Of a stretch of 64,000 bases of DNA, positions 58,574-64,000 are shown one piece after another. The stretch comes from Franconibacter pulveris DSM 19144 (GTDB lineage Bacteria > Pseudomonadota > Gammaproteobacteria > Enterobacterales > Enterobacteriaceae): positions 145,077 through 209,076 of the forward strand of contig KK211223.1 in NCBI GenBank assembly GCA_000621185.1. Direction: 5' to 3'. Position numbers and translations under genes: made by a program. The notes beneath the pieces are model-generated. The model saw only the letters and a list, made by a program, of their open reading frames with translations, was not told the DNA's origin and did not search any database. How positions within the stretch are numbered: position 1 is the first letter of the stretch; every line of letters starts with the position of its first letter.

Positions 58574-59561
58574 CCTGCCGCTGATGATAACGCTTGCGGT
58601 ATTTGTGCTGGGCTACCTCTACTGCCTGACGCAGTTTCCCGGCTTCGCCTCCACGCGCGTAATTTGCAACATTCTTACGGATAACGCATTTCTTGGGATC
58701 ATCGCGGTCGGCATGACCTTTGTGATCCTCTCCGGCGGGATCGATCTCTCAGTCGGCTCGGTGATCGCCTTTACCGGCGTTTTCCTTGCCAAAGCGATAG
58801 GTTTCTGGGGGCTTTCGCCGCTGGTGGCTTTCCCGCTGGTGCTGGCGATGGGCTGCGCCTTCGGCGCTTTCATGGGGCTTTTGATAGACGCGCTGAAAAT
58901 CCCGGCGTTTATCATTACGCTCGCCGGGATGTTCTTTCTGCGCGGCGTCAGCTATCTGGTTTCCGAAGAGTCTATTCCGATTAACCATCCCATTTACGAC
59001 ACGCTCTCAAGCCTCGCCTGGAAAATCCCGGGCGGCGGACGCTTAAGCGCGATGGGGCTGCTGATGTTGGGCGTGGTGGTTATCGGTATTTTCCTCGCTC
59101 ATCGCACCCGTTTTGGCAACCAGGTTTACGCCATCGGCGGCAGCGCGGTTTCGGCGAACCTGATGGGTATCTCCACCCGCAGCACGACCATCCGCATTTA
59201 CATGCTCTCCACCGGGCTTGCCACGCTTGCGGGCATTGTCTTCTCGATTTATACCTCGGCGGGTTACGCGCTGGCGGGGGTAGGGGTAGAACTGGACGCT
59301 ATCGCCTCGGTGGTCATCGGCGGCACGCTGCTCTCCGGCGGCGTGGGAACGGTGCTCGGCACGCTGTTTGGCGTCGCTATCCAGGGCTTGATCCAGACCT
59401 ATATCAACTTTGACGGCACGCTCAGTTCATGGTGGACCAAAATCGCCATCGGCATTTTGTTGTTTATCTTTATTGCGCTGCAGCGCGGCCTTACCGTGCT
59501 GTGGGAAAACCGCCAGAGCGCGGATGTTAAGCGCGTTAGCACGGCGCCAACAAGCCAGTAA
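58560..59561 (+). CDS. yjfF: Galactofuranose ABC transporter permease YjfF
   Basis: The second inner-membrane permease of the importer, 333 residues with about ten helices. Family motifs are AVGMTFVILSGGIDLSVGSVIAFTG, ALKIPAFIITLAGMFFLRG and GVGVELDAIASVVIGGTLLSGG. Its start lies inside ytfT, so translation is coupled. It is the last gene of the operon; a chemoreceptor gene with its own sigma-28 promoter begins 99 bases later. Confidence 0.95.
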   Translation: MIKRNLPLMITLAVFVLGYLYCLTQFPGFASTRVICNILTDNAFLGIIAVGMTFVILSGGIDLSVGSVIAFTGVFLAKAIGFWGLSPLVAFPLVLAMGCAFGAFMGLLIDALKIPAFIITLAGMFFLRGVSYLVSEESIPINHPIYDTLSSLAWKIPGGGRLSAMGLLMLGVVVIGIFLAHRTRFGNQVYAIGGSAVSANLMGISTRSTTIRIYMLSTGLATLAGIVFSIYTSAGYALAGVGVELDAIASVVIGGTLLSGGVGTVLGTLFGVAIQGLIQTYINFDGTLSSWWTKIAIGILLFIFIALQRGLTVLWENRQSADVKRVSTAPTSQ

Positions 59562-59585
59562 CATACTGAAATCGCTAAAAATGAT

Positions 59586-59612
59586 TAAACTTTCTCCGGT
59601 GATTGCCGATAA
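59586..59612 (+). promoter_or_regulatory. Sigma-28 (FliA) promoter
   Basis: TAAACTTT, exactly 11 bases, GCCGATAA: 15 of 16 positions of the consensus TAAAGTTT-N11-GCCGATAA, with a perfect -10. It ends 48 bases before the chemoreceptor start at 59661. Confidence 0.93.
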
Positions 59613-59660
59613 CTCACTATTCGTCCGTTTTGAGCTATCGCGATTACCGGGAAAAGTACC

Positions 59661-61226
59661 ATGCTAAAAAATCTCTCCATTCGTACCGGCCTGCTGACCC
59701 TGTTGGCGGCCATGACGCTTTTGCTGTTGGTCGTTAGCGGGATTGGCATTTACGCGCTGACGCAAAGTTCCACCTCTCTGCAACGCATCAACCAGCTACA
59801 GGGTGAAAAAATGGTGCGCCTGAACGAAGGCTATACGCTGCTTTTGCGGGCGCGTAACGAAGCCGGGCAGGCGGTACGCCAGATGGAGGTCGGCCTGTTA
59901 GACGATGCCGGTAATTCTGTGAAAAGCGTAACCGCGGAAATCGCCCAGGCGCAACAGACGCTGAAAGCGCTGATTGCCAGCGGCGTGGACGACGAGCAGG
60001 GCGCCGCGCTACTGAAGAAGCTGGCGGCAAGCTATAACGCCTATAACAGCAAAGGCATCACGCCGATGCTGGCCGCGCTCAACAAGCAAAGCCCTGATGA
60101 GTATTACGACCTGCTGGAAAACGGGCTTATTCCGCTCTCCCGCAGCTTTGATAACGACATGCAGGCGTTCCAGCGCTGGAGCGAACAGCGCGGCAATGAA
60201 GAGGTGGCGACGGTCCTGGCGCACAAGCGGACCGTAATGGGGTTAATGGTGTTCGCCGTGCTGCTCACCGCGGCGCTGATTGCGCTGGTGTGGCTGGCGC
60301 TGCGTCATTTGCTGCTCCAGCCGCTGAGCCGCGCGATTGAACAACTGGAAGTGATTGCCGCAGGCGATCTCACCCATACCACTGCTGACGCAGGCAACAA
60401 CGAGCTGGGACGCCTGGCGACGGCGATTGAGAGTATGCGCCAGGCGCTGATGGCGTCGGTGTTGCGCGTGCGCGACGCCAGCGCGCAGATAGATACCGGC
60501 AGCCGCGAGCTTTCGGCTGGCAACGTCGATCTCTCTCAGCGCACCGAATCTACCGCCACCTCCCTTGAGCAGACCGCCGCGAGCATGGAAGAGATCACCG
60601 CCACGGTGAAACAGAATGCGGCGAATGCCGAAGCGGCGCACAAGATGGCGCAAACCGTTTCCGATACCGCCGATCGCGGCAGCGAAATGGTCTGCTACGT
60701 CATTGAGAAAATGCGTGATATTTCCGGCAGTGCCGGCCGCATCGCCGACATTCTGAGCGTTATTGACGGCATCGCCTTCCAGACCAACATCCTGGCACTG
60801 AACGCGGCGGTGGAAGCGGCGCGGGCAGGAGAGCAGGGAAGGGGATTTGCGGTGGTGGCAGGCGAAGTGCGCAGCCTTGCCAGCCGCAGCGCCGAGGCGG
60901 CGAAAGAGATCCGCACGCTTATCAGCGACTCGCAAACCCACGTTGGCGAAGGCAGCGAACTGGCGCAGCAGGCGGGCGAAACCATGGATGAAATTGCCGA
61001 AGAGGTTTTACGCATGACGAAGCTGATGCGAGAAATCGCCAACGCGTCGCATGAGCAGAGCCGCGGCATTGAGCAGGTGAATATTGCGGTCAGCCAGATG
61101 GACGAAGTGGCCCAGCAGAACGCCGCGCTGGTGCAGCAATCTTCCGCCGCCACGCGCTCGCTTGAAGAGCAGTCGCAGCAGCTGGTGGAAGCGATGGCGA
61201 CATTCAGGTTGCAGATGCAGGCCTGA
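59661..61226 (+). CDS. Methyl-accepting chemotaxis protein
   Basis: A 521-residue chemoreceptor with TM1 at about 10-33, a TarH-type four-helix periplasmic sensor (about 35-190) starting LTQSSTSLQRINQLQGEKM, TM2 at about 193-213, HAMP, and a signalling domain with [28 protein letters not shown]. It ends FRLQMQA without the NWETF tail. The sensor resembles Tar/Tap/Trg-type receptors; the ligand is unknown. It directly follows a sugar importer whose receptor YtfQ could in principle present ligand to it, as MglB does to Trg; this is speculation. It has the best sigma-28 promoter of the four receptors. Confidence 0.95.
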   Translation: MLKNLSIRTGLLTLLAAMTLLLLVVSGIGIYALTQSSTSLQRINQLQGEKMVRLNEGYTLLLRARNEAGQAVRQMEVGLLDDAGNSVKSVTAEIAQAQQTLKALIASGVDDEQGAALLKKLAASYNAYNSKGITPMLAALNKQSPDEYYDLLENGLIPLSRSFDNDMQAFQRWSEQRGNEEVATVLAHKRTVMGLMVFAVLLTAALIALVWLALRHLLLQPLSRAIEQLEVIAAGDLTHTTADAGNNELGRLATAIESMRQALMASVLRVRDASAQIDTGSRELSAGNVDLSQRTESTATSLEQTAASMEEITATVKQNAANAEAAHKMAQTVSDTADRGSEMVCYVIEKMRDISGSAGRIADILSVIDGIAFQTNILALNAAVEAARAGEQGRGFAVVAGEVRSLASRSAEAAKEIRTLISDSQTHVGEGSELAQQAGETMDEIAEEVLRMTKLMREIANASHEQSRGIEQVNIAVSQMDEVAQQNAALVQQSSAATRSLEEQSQQLVEAMATFRLQMQA

Positions 61227-61227
61227 A

Positions 61228-61256
61228 AATAATAAAGGGCAGCGTGAGCTGCCCTT
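61228..61256 (-). terminator. Bidirectional terminator between the chemoreceptor and fbp
   Basis: AAGGGCAGC (61235-61243) pairs with GCTGCCCTT (61248-61256) around GTGA. The minus-strand side continues TTATTATTTT, so it ends fbp best; the plus side (GTTGT) is weaker. Confidence 0.9.
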
Positions 61257-61273
61257 GTTGTCTCATACCGGCG

Positions 61274-62272
61274 CTACGCGTCAGGATACTCGCGAATAAA
61301 GCGCTCGACATCTTCCACCATGTGGTCGGTGCCGACGAAGAACGGACGGCGCTGGTGCAGGCTGTCCGGAACGATATCCAGAATGCGCTGCTTGCCGTCG
61401 CTCGCCTTGCCGCCCGCCTGTTCGGCGAGAAACGCCATCGGGTTGCACTCATACAGCAGGCGCAGCTTGCCTTCCGGGTGGCTTGCGGTGCTCGGATAAA
61501 GATAAATGCCGCCTTTAAGCAGGTTGCGATGGAAATCCGCCACCAGCGAGCCGATGTAGCGCGAGGTGTAAGGGCGCTGGGTTGCTTTATCTTCTTCCTG
61601 GCAGAATTTGATGTATTTCTTCACGCCATTCGGGAATTTGATGTAGTTGCCTTCGTTGATGGAGTAGGTGTTGCCTTTCTCCGGGAAGCGCATGCGCTCC
61701 TGGCACAGGCAGAACACGCCAAGCGAAGGGTCGTAAGTGAAGGCGTGAACGCCGCAGCCGGTGGTGTAAACCAGCATGGTGGAGGAGCCGTAAACCACGT
61801 AACCCGCCGCCACTTGCTTGCTGCCAGGCTGCAGGAAGTCTTCCATGGTGACCGGCGTGCCGACCGGCGTAACGCGGCGGTAAATAGAGAAAATGGTGCC
61901 AACAGAGACGTTAACATCGATGTTGGACGAGCCGTCCAGCGGGTCCATCAGCACGACATACTTTGCATGTTCGCAGCCTTCAAAAACCACAATCTCATCT
62001 TCTTCTTCAGAAGCGATGCCCGCCACGATATCGCGAGCGCGCAGTGCGGCTTTCAGCTTTTCGTTGGCGAACAGATCGAGCTTTTGCTGCACCTCGCCCT
62101 GAACGTTTTCCGCGCCGCTGGCGCCGAGAATATCAACCAGACCTGCTTTGTTGATATCGCGGTGGATAATCTTCGCGCCCAGCTTTATTGCCGACAGCAG
62201 CGCCGTCAGTTCACCGGTCGCATGTGAAAATTCGTGCTGCTTTTCGACAATAAACTCACCTAACGTTTTCAT
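61274..62272 (-). CDS. fbp: Fructose-1,6-bisphosphatase class 1
   Basis: The key gluconeogenic phosphatase, cytoplasmic, inhibited by AMP. The start at 62272 gives 332 residues, as in E. coli. The metal and phosphate site is [23 protein letters not shown]; substrate-site motifs are [16 protein letters not shown] and the C-terminal [35 protein letters not shown]. Upstream starts would add residues unlike the family. Divergent from mpl. Confidence 0.97.
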   Translation of the reverse strand: MKTLGEFIVEKQHEFSHATGELTALLSAIKLGAKIIHRDINKAGLVDILGASGAENVQGEVQQKLDLFANEKLKAALRARDIVAGIASEEEDEIVVFEGCEHAKYVVLMDPLDGSSNIDVNVSVGTIFSIYRRVTPVGTPVTMEDFLQPGSKQVAAGYVVYGSSTMLVYTTGCGVHAFTYDPSLGVFCLCQERMRFPEKGNTYSINEGNYIKFPNGVKKYIKFCQEEDKATQRPYTSRYIGSLVADFHRNLLKGGIYLYPSTASHPEGKLRLLYECNPMAFLAEQAGGKASDGKQRILDIVPDSLHQRRPFFVGTDHMVEDVERFIREYPDA

Positions 62273-62411
62273 AACACTTTCCCTGCATCTGAAGTTGAGT
62301 AAAGCGATCACAACAATATTAACAAAGTTTCAAATTGTCGCGCAGAAGTGAATCGTGTAAGCCAAATACAGATAATCCTGAAAGGCATTTCTCCGGCCCC
62401 CTTCCTGCGGG

Positions 62412-62417
62412 TAGAAT
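62412..62417 (+). promoter_or_regulatory. Candidate mpl -10 hexamer
   Basis: TAGAAT, 36 bases before the mpl ATG, in the divergent fbp-mpl gap. The -35 region is weak. Confidence 0.4.
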
Positions 62418-62447
62418 GTGCGCCGGACTAAAAAAGGATAGTGACGT

Positions 62448-63815
62448 ATGCGCATTCATATTCTGGGTATTTGTGGCACTTTTATGGGCGGACTCGCGAT
62501 GCTGGCGCGTTCGCTTGGCCACGAGGTGACGGGCTCGGATGCTAATGTCTACCCGCCAATGAGCACCCTTCTTGAAAAGCAAGGTATCGAATTAATCCAG
62601 GGCTACGACGCCGCGCAGCTGGAGCCGCGCCCGGACCTGGTCATCATCGGCAACGCCATGACTCGCGGCAATCCCTGCGTGGAAGCGGTGCTGGAGCAGG
62701 GCATTCCTTATATGTCCGGCCCGCAGTGGCTGCACGATTTTGTGCTGCGCGACCGCTGGGTCGTCGCCATCGCCGGCACCCACGGTAAAACCACCACCGC
62801 CGGCATGGCCGCCTGGATCCTTGAAGCCTGCGGCTACAAGCCGGGCTTTGTGATAGGCGGCGTGCCAGGTAATTTTGACGTTTCCGCGCGCCTTGGCGAT
62901 AGTCCGTTCTTCGTAATCGAAGCTGACGAATACGACTGCGCCTTTTTCGATAAGCGCTCCAAGTTCGTCCACTACGCGCCGCGCACGCTGGTGCTAAACA
63001 ATCTGGAATTCGACCACGCCGATATCTTCGACGACCTGAAGGCTATCCAGAAGCAGTTCCACCATCTGGTGCGCATCGTGCCGGGGCAGGGGAAAATCAT
63101 CTGGCCCGAAAGCGATATCAACCTGAAGCAAACGCTGGGGATGGGTTGCTGGAGCGAGCAGGAGACGGTTGGCGAGCAGGGCCACTGGCAGGCGAAAAAG
63201 CTGACGACCGACGCCTCAAACTGGGAAGTGTGGCTTGACGGCGAAAAAGTAGGGGAAGTGAACTGGGGCCTCGTAGGCGAGCACAACATGCATAACGGGC
63301 TGATGGCGATTGCCGCAGCACGCCATGTAGGCGTAACGCCCGCCGACGCTGCGCAGGCGCTGGGTTCATTCGTTAATGCACGCCGCCGTCTGGAATTGCG
63401 CGGCGAAGCGAACGGCGTAACCGTGTATGACGATTTCGCCCATCACCCGACCGCTATCCTCGCCACGCTTGCCGCCCTGCGCGGCAAAGTAGGCGGCACG
63501 GCGCGCATCCTCGCCGTGCTGGAGCCGCGCTCCAACACCATGAAGATGGGCGTCAGCAAAGACGATCTCGCCCCTTCGCTCGGTCGCGCCGACGAAGTGT
63601 TCCTCTTCCAGCCGCACCATATTCCGTGGCAGGTGGCGGAAGTGGCGGAGGCCTGCGTACAGCCTGCCCACTGGAGCGCCGATCTCGACACGCTGGTGGA
63701 GATGATTGTGAAAACCGCGCAGCCTGGCGACCATATCCTGGTGATGAGCAACGGCGGCTTTGGCGGCATTCATCAGAAGCTGCTGGATGGCCTTGCGCAG
63801 AAAGCGCAGGCCTGA
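62448..63815 (+). CDS. mpl: UDP-MurNAc:L-Ala-gamma-D-Glu-meso-DAP ligase Mpl
   Basis: Mpl recycles peptidoglycan by joining the tripeptide L-Ala-D-Glu-meso-DAP from old wall to UDP-MurNAc. The 455 residues have the three Mur-ligase domains: UDP-binding MRIHILGICGTFMGGLAMLAR at the N-terminus, the central ATPase with GTHGKTTTAG (about 109-118) and EADEYDCAFFD, and the C-terminal domain with YDDFAHHPTAI. An AAAAAGGATAG ribosome site precedes the start. Cytoplasmic. A strong terminator follows. Confidence 0.97.
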   Translation: MRIHILGICGTFMGGLAMLARSLGHEVTGSDANVYPPMSTLLEKQGIELIQGYDAAQLEPRPDLVIIGNAMTRGNPCVEAVLEQGIPYMSGPQWLHDFVLRDRWVVAIAGTHGKTTTAGMAAWILEACGYKPGFVIGGVPGNFDVSARLGDSPFFVIEADEYDCAFFDKRSKFVHYAPRTLVLNNLEFDHADIFDDLKAIQKQFHHLVRIVPGQGKIIWPESDINLKQTLGMGCWSEQETVGEQGHWQAKKLTTDASNWEVWLDGEKVGEVNWGLVGEHNMHNGLMAIAAARHVGVTPADAAQALGSFVNARRRLELRGEANGVTVYDDFAHHPTAILATLAALRGKVGGTARILAVLEPRSNTMKMGVSKDDLAPSLGRADEVFLFQPHHIPWQVAEVAEACVQPAHWSADLDTLVEMIVKTAQPGDHILVMSNGGFGGIHQKLLDGLAQKAQA

Positions 63816-63860
63816 AAAAAGGGCGTCTCCCGCGCCCCTGGCTTCATCCTTGCTGGTAAG

Positions 63861-63890
63861 AAAAGCCGCTTCCTGCGAAGCGGCTTTTTT
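63861..63890 (+). terminator. Terminator after mpl
   Basis: AAAAGCCGCTTC (63861-63872) pairs with GAAGCGGCTTTT (63877-63888) around CTGC, with T and A runs on the two sides, so it can act for both converging genes. Confidence 0.94.
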
Positions 63891-63895
63891 ATGCT

Positions 63896-64000
63896 TTACT
63901 CTTTCGCGATAGGCGTATCGCTGGCTTGCGTTTGCTTATCGCCCTGAATGGCGGCGACCTGTTTCTCCACGTCCGCCACCTGTTCGCTGCTGTGCAGCAG
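63896..64000 (-). CDS. 3' end of an unidentified gene (partial)
   Basis: The last 34 codons and TAA stop of a minus-strand gene that continues past the window edge. The visible C-terminus contains EQVADVEKQVAAIQGDKQT and ends TPIAKE; it is hydrophilic, helical and heptad-like. A terminator follows the stop by a few bases, which supports a real gene. It does not resemble the C-terminus I expect for YjgA (DarP), the gene next to mpl in E. coli. No family is assigned. Confidence 0.6.
   Translation of the reverse strand: MLHSSEQVADVEKQVAAIQGDKQTQASDTPIAKE

Overview
The window is chromosomal backbone of an enteric gammaproteobacterium (Enterobacteriaceae). Protein after protein matches its Escherichia coli counterpart in length and sequence, and the gene order follows the E. 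coli stretch from glyVXY-queG to fbp-mpl. G+C looks high for E. coli, and several accessory genes differ, so a Cronobacter, Franconibacter or Enterobacter-like genus is more likely than Escherichia. The genus is inferred from memory of gene content, not from a search.

Layout. 1-0.4 kb: a tRNA-Gly gene and a cluster of DnaA boxes with an IHF-like site, matching the position of datA. 0.4-13.5 kb: queG, then nnr-tsaE-amiB-mutL-miaA-hfq-hflX-hflK-hflC, yjeT and purA. 13.6-21.4 kb: nsrR-rnr-rlmB, a shortened yjfLMC cluster (yjfIJK are missing) and aidB. 21.4-25.6 kb: a Cache-type chemoreceptor, then three small secreted DUF1471 proteins (yjfN, bsmA and a probably frameshifted yjfY-like gene) around the esterase yjfP. 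25.7-27.4 kb: rpsF-priB-rpsR-rplI with its autoregulatory leader. 27.4-35.3 kb: an EamA exporter, ytfB, fklB, cycA, ytfE, a Tsr-like chemoreceptor and ytfF. 35.3-37.3 kb: a small insertion (DUF1349, AraC, DUF1311). 37.3-51.2 kb: qorB/ytfH, cpdB, cysQ, ytfJ, ytfK, ytfL, msrA, tamA-tamB-ytfP. 51.2-52.0 kb: an AT-rich stretch without a clear gene. 52-64 kb: a third chemoreceptor, ppa, the ytfQ-ytfR-ytfT-yjfF galactofuranose importer, a fourth chemoreceptor, fbp, mpl, and the 3' end of an unidentified gene.

Three themes link the genes. First, four chemoreceptor genes sit at four separate points in an otherwise ordinary backbone; each has a sigma-28 (FliA) promoter candidate with an exact 11-base spacer, so they look like separately inserted flagellar class 3 genes. 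Second, regulators and their probable targets are both here: nsrR with a 23-bp NsrR-type site at ytfE, and DnaA boxes in the datA-like locus. Third, the ytfQ promoter carries two operator-like elements, a GalR/GalS-type site and a 23-bp inverted repeat, followed after ytfQ by an array of strong hairpins that probably lowers expression of the rest of the operon.

No mobile element, CRISPR array, prophage or defence system was recognised.
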